Positions 23,115 to 31,033 of a stretch of DNA of 32,412 nucleotides are shown in pieces; position 1 is the stretch's first letter; every line of letters begins with the position of its first letter. The notes beneath the pieces are model-generated. The model saw nothing but the letters and a program-made list of their open reading frames with translations. It did not search any database and had not been told where the DNA came from. Made by a program: the position numbers and the translations under genes. The stretch comes from Patescibacteria group bacterium. Its GTDB lineage: Bacteria; Patescibacteriota; Microgenomatia; UBA1406; GWC2-37-13. The stretch spans positions 1 to 32,412 of the forward strand of contig JAMCST010000015.1 of the NCBI GenBank assembly GCA_023380935.1, written 5' to 3'.

Positions 23115-24085
23115 AAAAAATTACCGTGTTTGGCGGAGGCACCGGCAGTTTCGTGATATTGTCCGCACTGAAACAACTTCCGGTCGATCTCGCCGCCATC
23201 GTTACGATGACGGACGCCGGCGGCTCGACCGGCCGGTTGCGTGACCAGTTGGGCGTCTTGCCGCCGGGCGATCTGCGCCAGTGCCTGCTGGCTTTATCCG
23301 AAGCGTCGTTGCTCTGGCGTCGCCTGTTTCTTTACCGGTTTACCAGCGGGGACTTGCGCGGCCACAACTTCGGCAACCTGTTTCTGACGGCGCTGGAAAA
23401 AGTCACCGACAACTACCAGGCGGTGATCGATACTGCCAGCTATGTTTTAAAAGTCAAGGGTGAGGTAATTCCTGTGACGCTGGAAAAAACCCATCTGTTG
23501 GCACGATACGCCGACGGAACCGTTAAAGGCAACGAAGCCGAGATTGAAGCGAATACCCGAACCACCAGCCGGATTGTCGGACTGGAACTAAATCCCACGG
23601 TTCAGGCTAACCGGCGGGCGATTGCCCGCGTAAAACAATCCGATTGGATCATTTTGGGTCCAGGTGATCTGTTCACCAGTATTGTGCCCATATTATTGGT
23701 AAAGGAGATTAATATACTCTTACGAACCACCCGGGCCAAGATCGTCTATGTCATGAATTTAATGACGAAGTCTGGTCAAACCACCCACTATTCAGCCTCG
23801 GATCATCTTAGGGACCTGGAGCATTATTTGGGACGTCCGGTAGACTTGGTGATTGTCAATCGTGGAAAAATTCAACCGGATGTACTAGAATGGTATTTGC
23901 GTTGGCGTGAAACGCCGGTCAGCAACGATCTCGCCAGCGGGTTTCCCCGGCAGAAGCGCATCAGCCGAGATTTGGTAGACCGGAGAAAGTTTCAGAAAGA
24001 GCCCGGTGATGTTTTAAGTCGGAGCCTGGTGCGTCATGACAAAACTAAATTATCACGCTTATTAAAAACCGTCATCCTACCATGA
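23111..24085 (+). CDS. yvcK: YvcK/CofD-family UDP-sugar-binding protein
   Basis: A Rossmann-like protein of the gluconeogenesis factor family. B. subtilis YvcK binds UDP-GlcNAc and is needed for normal wall growth on gluconeogenic carbon; the true CofD enzymes make coenzyme F420. It has 324 residues with GGGTGSF (8-14), TDAGGSTGRLR (34-44), PPGDLRQ (51-57) and LGPGDLFTSIVP. Those features match YvcK rather than CofD. Its coupling by 4-base overlaps to the GlmU-like gene and to dgkA supports a role in controlling cell wall precursor flow. Confidence 0.92.
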   Translation: MKKITVFGGGTGSFVILSALKQLPVDLAAIVTMTDAGGSTGRLRDQLGVLPPGDLRQCLLALSEASLLWRRLFLYRFTSGDLRGHNFGNLFLTALEKVTDNYQAVIDTASYVLKVKGEVIPVTLEKTHLLARYADGTVKGNEAEIEANTRTTSRIVGLELNPTVQANRRAIARVKQSDWIILGPGDLFTSIVPILLVKEINILLRTTRAKIVYVMNLMTKSGQTTHYSASDHLRDLEHYLGRPVDLVIVNRGKIQPDVLEWYLRWRETPVSNDLASGFPRQKRISRDLVDRRKFQKEPGDVLSRSLVRHDKTKLSRLLKTVILP

Positions 24086-24444
24086 AACAACATCACATTT
24101 CCTTTAAAAACGCCTGGCGGGGACTGCGTTGGGCCTTGGCGAGCCAGCCGAACTATAAAATTCACTTGAGCCTGTCGGTAATTTCGTTGCTGGCCGGCTG
24201 GATGCTACGCATATCGGCGGCGGAGTTTTTAACGATTATTACCCTGATCGTGGTTGGTCTCACGATCGAAACGGTGAATACCGCGATTGAAGAAACCAAC
24301 GACGCCATCGATACCCGCTGGCGCGCCGATATCGGTATGGCCAAGGACGTAGCGGCCGGGGCGATGTTAATGTTCGCCGTCGGTGCCACCGTCATCGCCG
24401 GCGTCATCTTTATTCCTAAAATATTGATGGCGGTTGCCATTTAA
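24082..24444 (+). CDS. dgkA: DgkA-family undecaprenol/diacylglycerol kinase
   Basis: A small integral membrane lipid kinase of 120 residues with about three membrane helices (28-42, 48-64 and 93-113). The active-site signature is ETVNTAIEE (63-71) followed by AKDVAAGAML (87-96). In Gram-positive bacteria members of this family phosphorylate undecaprenol. Next to mraY, that activity would feed undecaprenyl phosphate to MraY, whereas diacylglycerol recycling is the E. coli role. The choice of undecaprenol is inferred from context. It overlaps yvcK by 4 bases. Confidence 0.92.
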   Translation: MKQHHISFKNAWRGLRWALASQPNYKIHLSLSVISLLAGWMLRISAAEFLTIITLIVVGLTIETVNTAIEETNDAIDTRWRADIGMAKDVAAGAMLMFAVGATVIAGVIFIPKILMAVAI

Positions 24445-24463
24445 CTTTATTGTTGATTTCCTT

Positions 24464-25501
24464 ATGGCGATATATCTGTTTGCCACATTCGTTGCCTTCA
24501 CCGTGAATTTTCTCCTCATCATTCCGTTTATCAACTTTCTCTACCGTTTAAAGATGCAGCGTCAGGATCAGGTGACCAAAGACGCATTCAATAAACCGAC
24601 ACCCATTTTTGACCGTTTCCACCACCACAAAAAAGGCGTTCCGGTGGGAGGCGGGGCATTGATTGTGGTTACAACCGTAGTGCTGTTTGCCCTGTTTCTC
24701 TCCCTGTTTATCATATTAAGGAAGCCGATTCAATCAAACTTTCCGTCTTTGTTGGGAGAGGCGAAGATTATTATCTTTACGATCGTCAGCTTTTTTCTGC
24801 TTGGTATCTATGACGATTTCAAGAAAATCTTCTTTTGGCAGAAACACCACTTTTTCGGTCTGCGCATGCGACATAAATTAATCGTGGAGATCGTTCTGGC
24901 CAGCGTGGTGGCGTTTTGGCTGTTCAACGACCTGAAGATCGATTTTGTTTATGTTCCTTTTTTTGGCGTCATCAAGCTGTATTATTTTTATATTATCTTC
25001 GCCGCCTTTGTGATTGTCGCTTTTGCCAACGCGGTAAACGTTACCGATGGATTGGACGGTTTGAGTTCCGGCGTTTTGATGATTGCTATGGCGAGCTTCT
25101 GGACGGTGGCGCGCTCGATTCTCGATGTGCCCACCTCGCTCTTTATCGGCGTCTGGTTGGGAGGGATCATTGCCTTTCTCTATTTTAACGTCTATCCCGC
25201 CCGCATCATGTTGGGAGATGCCGGCGCCTTGGCCTTCGGCGCCACTTTTGCCGTAATCGGGTTAATCTTGGGTAAGCCGTTTTCCCTGCTGATTATCGGT
25301 GGCATTTTCGTCATCGAGATCGTTAGTTCCTTCATCCAGCTGATGAGCAAGAGATTTCTTAAGCGGCCGATTCTTCCGGTTTCACCGCTGCATTTATGGT
25401 TGCAGTTGATCGGTTGGGAAGAACCAAAAATCGTGATGAGATTTTGGCTGGTTTCGGTATTATTAGCCATTTTCGGTTTAATGGTCGCATTCATGAAATG
25501 A
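24464..25501 (+). CDS. mraY: Phospho-MurNAc-pentapeptide transferase
   Basis: A membrane enzyme that moves phospho-MurNAc-pentapeptide to undecaprenyl phosphate, forming lipid I. It has 345 residues from the ATG at 24464 and about ten membrane helices. KKGVPVGGGAL (56-66), the Mg-binding YDDFKK (116-121), NVTDGLDGLSSG (192-203) and GDAGALAFG (251-259) are all in place. The late HHH motif of MraY (P[LI]HHH) reads PLHLWLQ (308-314), so only the first histidine remains. GWEEPKIVMRFW follows as usual. An in-frame TTG at 24434 would overlap dgkA and is less likely. The stop overlaps the murD start. Confidence 0.93.
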   Translation: MAIYLFATFVAFTVNFLLIIPFINFLYRLKMQRQDQVTKDAFNKPTPIFDRFHHHKKGVPVGGGALIVVTTVVLFALFLSLFIILRKPIQSNFPSLLGEAKIIIFTIVSFFLLGIYDDFKKIFFWQKHHFFGLRMRHKLIVEIVLASVVAFWLFNDLKIDFVYVPFFGVIKLYYFYIIFAAFVIVAFANAVNVTDGLDGLSSGVLMIAMASFWTVARSILDVPTSLFIGVWLGGIIAFLYFNVYPARIMLGDAGALAFGATFAVIGLILGKPFSLLIIGGIFVIEIVSSFIQLMSKRFLKRPILPVSPLHLWLQLIGWEEPKIVMRFWLVSVLLAIFGLMVAFMK

Positions 25502-26844
25502 TGAAACAGACGTTGATTGATCGGTTGAGGCGGCGGTTTCAGGGAAAAAAGGTCTTGGTGGTCGGATTGGGAATCCAGGGCGGCGGCGTCGGATTGGTGC
25601 GCTTTTTTTCTTCTTTGGGGGCGCGGGTAACCGTTACTGACGCCAAATCGGCCAGGCAGCTGCGCAGCGCGATAGATCAGTTGCGGGACTGTCCGGTCAG
25701 TTACCGGTTTGGCCCTCACCAGGAAAGGGATTTTCTTGACTGCGACGTTATTTTCACCGGACCATCGGTCAAACGCGATCTGCCGGCGCTGATGATTGCC
25801 CGAAAAAAACGCATCCCGATCGAAACCGAATTGGCCTTTTTTATGGAACATTGTCCGGCCAAACTGATCGGCGTGACCGGAACGCGTGGCAAATCGACTA
25901 CCAGTGCAATGATCTACCAGGTACTAAAGGCCGCCGGCAAAAAAGTTTTTCTTGCCGGTAATGTTTCGGGACAATCAACCATTAATCTACTGAACGTCGT
26001 TGATAAAAACAGTTTGGTGGTGTTGGAACTCTCTTCCTGGCAGTTGGCCGGTTTTCACGCCAAACGGATCAGTCCGAGCGCTGCTGTTTTTACCAACCTT
26101 TATCCCGACCACCTGAACTATTATCGGACGCTGGACGAATATCACAACGACAAAAAAGCGATTTACCTTTATCAACGCCCTGGAGATCTTCTCGTCCTTA
26201 ACCGCAGCTTGGCGCAACTGTTGCCACGCAAAGAAGTAAAAGGGCGGATGGTGTTTTTCCGAGCCGAAGATTTTCCGGCCAAACTCCGTTATCTGCGCGG
26301 CCGGCATAATCAGGAAAACGCCGCCGCCGCCCTGGTGACGTTGGAGCAACTGGGAATCAAAAAGGAGTTTGCGATCAAGCAGTTGTTGCGGTTTACCGGA
26401 CTGGTCAGTCGCCAGGAAACCATTGCAAAAATCGGTACAGTAGAAATCGTCAACGACACCACCTCAACTACACCGACCGCGACCATCAGGGCGATTGACA
26501 GTTTTTATGATAAGAACATCGTGCTAATTCTGGGAGGCAACAGTAAAAATTTACCGGTCGATGGTTTGCTGACAAAGCTGCCGCAGGTAAAAAAAATTGT
26601 GTTATTGGCCGGATCGTTTACTGATCAAATCCTTCCGCGCCTCCGGGCGAGTTGTCCGGACAAAATCACGCCGGTTTATCACGAACTGCAGCCGGCCGTG
26701 GCGACTGCCTATCGGCTGGCGTGCCGATTAAAACCGTCATACCTGTTGTTTTCTCCGGGAGCGACTTCTTTTGCGATGTTCAACAATGAGTTTCATCGCG
26801 GTGAGGAATTTGTCAGAATTTGTCGTGCTTTGACGTCAAAATGA
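25498..26844 (+). CDS. murD: UDP-N-acetylmuramoyl-L-alanine-D-glutamate ligase
   Basis: An ATP-dependent Mur ligase that adds D-Glu to UDP-MurNAc-L-Ala. It has 448 residues from the ATG at 25498, which overlaps the mraY stop; a second ATG follows at 25501. The N-terminal UDP domain has VVGLGIQGGG (21-30). The P-loop is GTRGKSTT (128-135), with ELSSWQL, TNLYPDHLNYY and GGNSKNLPVDGL further on; the last matches the MurD GG..K...F/V-type loop. A longer frame starting at 25396 lies inside mraY and adds no family-like sequence. It overlaps ftsW by 4 bases. Confidence 0.94.
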   Translation: MMKQTLIDRLRRRFQGKKVLVVGLGIQGGGVGLVRFFSSLGARVTVTDAKSARQLRSAIDQLRDCPVSYRFGPHQERDFLDCDVIFTGPSVKRDLPALMIARKKRIPIETELAFFMEHCPAKLIGVTGTRGKSTTSAMIYQVLKAAGKKVFLAGNVSGQSTINLLNVVDKNSLVVLELSSWQLAGFHAKRISPSAAVFTNLYPDHLNYYRTLDEYHNDKKAIYLYQRPGDLLVLNRSLAQLLPRKEVKGRMVFFRAEDFPAKLRYLRGRHNQENAAAALVTLEQLGIKKEFAIKQLLRFTGLVSRQETIAKIGTVEIVNDTTSTTPTATIRAIDSFYDKNIVLILGGNSKNLPVDGLLTKLPQVKKIVLLAGSFTDQILPRLRASCPDKITPVYHELQPAVATAYRLACRLKPSYLLFSPGATSFAMFNNEFHRGEEFVRICRALTSK

Positions 26845-27944
26845 AACGGATCAAAACCGTAAAAAAACCAATTCAGTTGATCCACTGGTTGTTGGTGTTG
26901 CCGGTGATTCTTTCGATAGTGGGAGTATTTTTTATCTTTGAGGCATCGGCGGTCAAAAGCTTCTCCGATCTGGGTAACAGTTTCTACTATCTGAAGCAGC
27001 AGCTGATTTGGTTGGTGATCGGTATCGTCATTGCCCTGGCGGTTTCCACCTTTGACTACCACCGTTTTTATTACCTGGCGTTTTTTCTGATGGGAGGGAC
27101 GGTTTTTTTGCTGATGCTGGTGTTGGTACCCGGGATCGGCGCCGAGGTCGGGGGAGCCCGGCGCTGGATTGATCTGGGTTTTTTCCGGTTGCAACCGACC
27201 GAACTGGCGAAATTGGCTACTATCATTTATCTTTCCGCTTGGTTTATCAATCGTGAGCGCAAGCGGTTTTTTTCGTTCCTGATCCTGCTTGGCGTGTTGA
27301 TGGTTTTGGTATTTCTTCAGCCCGACATGGGGACAGCGGCCATCATTTTTTTAGTCGGTTTGACAATCTACTATCTGGCCGGAGTCGAACTCCACTATCT
27401 TTTGTTCCTGATTCCGACCGCGGCCGTACTGGCCGGTTTGCTGATTAAATTTTCCCCGTACCGGTTTCACCGGCTGCTGGCGTTTTTTGATCCCAACCTT
27501 GATCCGTTGGGAATCACCTACCACATCAACCAGATTCTCATTTCTTTGAGCAACGGTGGTTGGCTCGGTCAAGGATTTGGAGCTTCGCGGCAGAAATATT
27601 TGTTTTTACCCGAAGCCCATACCGACTCGATTTTTGCCATCGTCGGAGAAGAGATCGGTTTTGTCGGATCGACCTTTCTTTTGCTCGGTTTTATTTTTCT
27701 CATGTATAAAATTTACCAAGTGGCGCAGCGTGCGCCGGACCGCTTCGGCCGGTTGCTGGCCGGCGGGGCGTTTGCCTTTTTCAATTTTCAGATTCTCATT
27801 AACCTGGGAGGCATGGTCAACCTGATTCCGTTGACCGGCGTGCCTTTGCCGTTCATCTCTTACGGCGGATCGAATCTGCTCGTTTCATTTTTTTTACTGG
27901 GAATGTTGATTAACATCGCCAAAAAGTCAAAGGTCGGTTCCTGA
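26841..27944 (+). CDS. ftsW: Septal peptidoglycan polymerase FtsW (SEDS family)
   Basis: A SEDS-family glycosyltransferase that polymerises lipid II at the septum with FtsI. It has 367 residues and about ten membrane helices. The family blocks are LGFFRLQPTELAKLA, YHINQILISLSNGGWLGQG, the conserved loop HTDSIFAIVGEEIGF with its glutamates, and IPLTGVPLPFISYGGSNL. Its place between murD and murG in the dcw cluster favours FtsW over RodA. The start ATG overlaps the murD stop (ATGA). An upstream TTG at 26820 is rejected. Confidence 0.95.
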   Translation: MKRIKTVKKPIQLIHWLLVLPVILSIVGVFFIFEASAVKSFSDLGNSFYYLKQQLIWLVIGIVIALAVSTFDYHRFYYLAFFLMGGTVFLLMLVLVPGIGAEVGGARRWIDLGFFRLQPTELAKLATIIYLSAWFINRERKRFFSFLILLGVLMVLVFLQPDMGTAAIIFLVGLTIYYLAGVELHYLLFLIPTAAVLAGLLIKFSPYRFHRLLAFFDPNLDPLGITYHINQILISLSNGGWLGQGFGASRQKYLFLPEAHTDSIFAIVGEEIGFVGSTFLLLGFIFLMYKIYQVAQRAPDRFGRLLAGGAFAFFNFQILINLGGMVNLIPLTGVPLPFISYGGSNLLVSFFLLGMLINIAKKSKVGS

Positions 27945-29057
27945 ATGAACTTTATGAAAATACTGATTACCGGTGGACACGTTACTCCGGCTCTGTCCGT
28001 GATCGACGCGCTGCGTCGTCATCCCCGTTGGCGCAACGCCCAGATCTTTTTTGTGGGGCGGCGGTATGTTTCCGATCGGGAAAAGACACTTTCCTACGAA
28101 TATCAGTCGGTGACCAAAAGACAGATCAGATTTTACCATCTGTGGGCGGGCCGTTTGACCCGGACCTTTTCCCTCGCCAATTATTTAAGCCTGGTTCTTA
28201 TTCCTTTGGGATTTTTCCATGCCTTATATCTCGCGTTGAGGATTCGTCCCCGGTTTGTTCTGTCGTTTGGCGGATACGTGGCGCTGCCGGTCGCCGTGTC
28301 CGCCTGGCTGATGGGCATACCGGTCTATACCCACGAACAAACCATGAAGCCGGGCCTTACCAATCGATTGATCGGCCAATTTGCCCAACGGGTGTTTCTG
28401 GCCTTTCCCCAGGCGCAACCGTACTTTTCCCAGCCAAAAATCCTGGTCACCGGTAATCCGGTGCGCCGAAGTATTTTTATCCACAATAAGACAATGTTCG
28501 GGACGGACCAGCGACCGACCATCTACGTTACCGGCGGATCACTGGGCGCTCACGCCCTGAATCAATTGGTAGAGGAAATTCTTCCCGATCTCCTCAAGCG
28601 TTACCGGGTGATTCACCAAACCGGCGCGGTACGCCAATATCGCGATTATGACCGATTATTGAAACGCCGGTATATGCTGCCCGCCGCCCTGCGTAACTTT
28701 TACTTTGTCCAAGAACAAATCGACGACGAGGAGATCGGGTCGGTGTTTTTCCGGGCCGATCTGGTGGTTGGACGCTCCGGAGCCAATACCGTTTACGAGT
28801 TGTTGATGTTGAAAAAACCGGCATTGTTAGTGCCTTTGCCTTGGTCCGCTAATGATGAACAATTGTGTCATGCCCGATACCTGCAAGAGAACGGGTTGGG
28901 GGAGATTTTTTTCCAGCGGCAGCCGGCGCGTTCCCTGCTTAGCGCAATTGAGGCCATGATCGGTCGGATACATTTTTATCAGGACAACTATCGTCGATTA
29001 TCATTATCATTACCCATCAATGCGTCAGAGAAAATTTTGGCCCAGTTGCCGGTTTGA
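27945..29057 (+). CDS. murG: Lipid II synthase MurG (GT28)
   Basis: A membrane-associated glycosyltransferase that adds GlcNAc from UDP-GlcNAc to lipid I, giving lipid II. It has 370 residues. HEQTMKPGLTNR, TGNPVR, TGGSLGAHALNQ and GRSGANTVYELLMLKKPALL correspond to the conserved MurG blocks. The first glycine loop, GGTGGH in E. coli, is shortened to TGGH (9-12) directly after the first beta strand. The ATG at 27945 follows the ftsW stop with no gap; a second ATG at 27954 is possible. The 3' end overlaps ftsQ by 38 bases. Confidence 0.93.
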   Translation: MNFMKILITGGHVTPALSVIDALRRHPRWRNAQIFFVGRRYVSDREKTLSYEYQSVTKRQIRFYHLWAGRLTRTFSLANYLSLVLIPLGFFHALYLALRIRPRFVLSFGGYVALPVAVSAWLMGIPVYTHEQTMKPGLTNRLIGQFAQRVFLAFPQAQPYFSQPKILVTGNPVRRSIFIHNKTMFGTDQRPTIYVTGGSLGAHALNQLVEEILPDLLKRYRVIHQTGAVRQYRDYDRLLKRRYMLPAALRNFYFVQEQIDDEEIGSVFFRADLVVGRSGANTVYELLMLKKPALLVPLPWSANDEQLCHARYLQENGLGEIFFQRQPARSLLSAIEAMIGRIHFYQDNYRRLSLSLPINASEKILAQLPV

Positions 29058-29751
29058 ATGGCGACCAGTAGTCGTGGTGGCGGGCGTGACAATCGGAACG
29101 CTGGTTATATTGATCAAGCTCAACGCCGTATTTTCCATCAAAAAAATTACGATTGTCGATGCCCAGAACGGGCAGAAGGTGATCGGTCTGTCCGATTTCC
29201 AGCAAAAGAATCTTTTATTGTTTCACGTCGACACCGGGGAAACCAACCTGTTGAGGAATAACGCCCGGCTTGAGAAGGTGGCGATTGTCAAGCAGTACCC
29301 CGACCAACTGATCATCTATCCGGTCTGGTCGACTTCGATCGCCCAGTTAAAGGTGGCGGCCGGATTTTTCCTGCTTGACGTAAACGGGAAGATCAATTTA
29401 AAAAGCAAAACCATGATCGCCGACTTGCCGGTGATTAATTACTATCAGCTACTCAATTACACGGGTTACTCAAGCAGCGCGGTGATTGATTTTTCCGACG
29501 TCAAAGCGGCGTTATTTTTCATCGACAAACTGCGCGGCCTGGGGCTTTTTGCTAATACTGTTGATATTAACGGTGCCGATATGATAGCATTGGATTTAGG
29601 AAAAAAACAGATAATTTTTTCCTCGGAAAAGGACGCCAATATTCAATGGCAGCAATGGTGGGAAATTTACAAACAGTTTAAGGTGGCGGGCAAAGACTAT
29701 CGGCGTCTGGATTTTCGTTATGACCGTCCGGTAATCGAGTTCGGCAATTAA
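29020..29751 (+). CDS. ftsQ: FtsQ/DivIB-like division protein
   Basis: A single-pass membrane protein that links FtsL/FtsB to the divisome. It has 243 residues: a basic N-terminus (MRQRK), a membrane helix at about 17-36, then a POTRA-like segment starting FSIKKITIVD (38-47) and an extracytoplasmic beta region. Sequence identity in this family is low, so the call depends on topology and on the position between murG and ftsA. The only plausible ATG lies 38 bases inside murG, which suggests translational coupling. Confidence 0.82.
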   Translation: MRQRKFWPSCRFEWRPVVVVAGVTIGTLVILIKLNAVFSIKKITIVDAQNGQKVIGLSDFQQKNLLLFHVDTGETNLLRNNARLEKVAIVKQYPDQLIIYPVWSTSIAQLKVAAGFFLLDVNGKINLKSKTMIADLPVINYYQLLNYTGYSSSAVIDFSDVKAALFFIDKLRGLGLFANTVDINGADMIALDLGKKQIIFSSEKDANIQWQQWWEIYKQFKVAGKDYRRLDFRYDRPVIEFGN

Positions 29752-29759
29752 CTACTAAT

Positions 29760-31031
29760 ATGGCGGAAGAAGTGATTTGCGGCATTGATATAGGCAGTTC
29801 CAAGGTTGCGACTGTGGTCGGTACCCGGTCGACTAGTGACGAAGAACTGCGCATTATCGGTTTTGACTCCACCAGATCCCGGGGAGTAAAAAAGGGCTTG
29901 ATTGTGGACATCGACAACGTGACGGCGGCGGTGGAGGAGAGCGTGGAAAAGGCCGAACGGATGGCCGGCCACAAAATCAACCAAGCCTTTGTTACGGTTG
30001 GCGGACCGCACATCTCCTCGTTGAACTCACACGGCGTGGTCGCGGTGGCCAATCGCCAAAACGAAATCGTAGAGGAGGACGTACAGCGGGCGGTGGACGC
30101 GGCCCGGGCCATCTCGCTTTCTACCACCCGTCAGGTCATTGAGGTGTTGCCGCGCGACTATGTGGTGGACGGCCAAGCAGGCATCAAGAACCCGGTGGGA
30201 ATGAGCGGGGTGCGTTTGGAGGTCGATACCCATATCATTACCGCATCACTTACCAACCTTAAGAATATCGAACGGTGTTTTTCGGACCTGGGGATCGCCA
30301 ATGCCGGTTTTATTTTCTCCGGACTGGCGTCGGCCGAAGCCGTGTTGACCGATACGGAAAAAGAGCTGGGCGTGGTGTTGGTGGACATCGGCGGCGGCAA
30401 GTCCGACATCTGCATCTACGTCGACGGATCGCTATCCTACTCGTCGGCCATTGCGGTCGGCGCGCGCCACATCACCAACGACATCGCGGTGGGAACACGC
30501 GTGTCTCTCGAGTCGGCCGAAAAGATCAAACTCCATTTGAGTGCGCATTTTGCCCGTGAACGCCAGTCCACCGCCAAGAAAAACGAAGAAATTAACCTGG
30601 CTGCACTCCATTTGCCCGAAAACATCAGCGACCTGTCTTTAAAAACGCTGGTTAACGGCATTATCGCCCCGCGTTTGGAGGAGATCTTTAAGATGATCGG
30701 TGACGAAATCACCAAGAGCGGCTTTGCCGAAGTGGTGCCGTCAGGATTGGTGGTAAGCGGTGGTGGTGCCTTGACGGTCGGAATCGTCGAACTGGGAAGA
30801 AAGATTCTTGGTTTGCCGATTCGCGTTGGCACGCCGACCCAGGTAACCGGACTGGTTGATGAAGTAATCGATCCCCAGTACGCGGCCACGGTCGGATTGA
30901 TTTTATACGGGAGAAAAAATATAATGAGCGAGGAAGGACGGGGCAAGAATTTCAATCGGATATTCAAAGATTTTTCTCTGGGCGGTTCGTTGACCCAAGT
31001 AAGAAATTTTTTCAAACAGTTCATCCCTTAA
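29760..31031 (+). CDS. ftsA: Cell division protein FtsA
   Basis: An actin-like ATPase that tethers FtsZ to the membrane. It has 423 residues. The phosphate-1 loop is GIDIGSSKVATVVG (8-21), the phosphate-2 loop is VDIGGGKSDICIY (208-220), and SGGGALTVGIVEL is the adenosine motif. The 1C subdomain special to FtsA lies between the two phosphate loops. The C-terminal segment LTQVRNFFKQFIP forms the expected amphipathic membrane-binding helix. It starts 8 bases after ftsQ and ends 2 bases before ftsZ, without a Shine-Dalgarno for either. Confidence 0.96.
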   Translation: MAEEVICGIDIGSSKVATVVGTRSTSDEELRIIGFDSTRSRGVKKGLIVDIDNVTAAVEESVEKAERMAGHKINQAFVTVGGPHISSLNSHGVVAVANRQNEIVEEDVQRAVDAARAISLSTTRQVIEVLPRDYVVDGQAGIKNPVGMSGVRLEVDTHIITASLTNLKNIERCFSDLGIANAGFIFSGLASAEAVLTDTEKELGVVLVDIGGGKSDICIYVDGSLSYSSAIAVGARHITNDIAVGTRVSLESAEKIKLHLSAHFARERQSTAKKNEEINLAALHLPENISDLSLKTLVNGIIAPRLEEIFKMIGDEITKSGFAEVVPSGLVVSGGGALTVGIVELGRKILGLPIRVGTPTQVTGLVDEVIDPQYAATVGLILYGRKNIMSEEGRGKNFNRIFKDFSLGGSLTQVRNFFKQFIP

Positions 31032-31033
31032 CT

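Noticed and set aside
25396-25497. A 34-residue N-terminal extension of murD
   Set aside because: It lies inside mraY and does not resemble MurD. The ATGA overlap start at 25498 fits the rest of the cluster.
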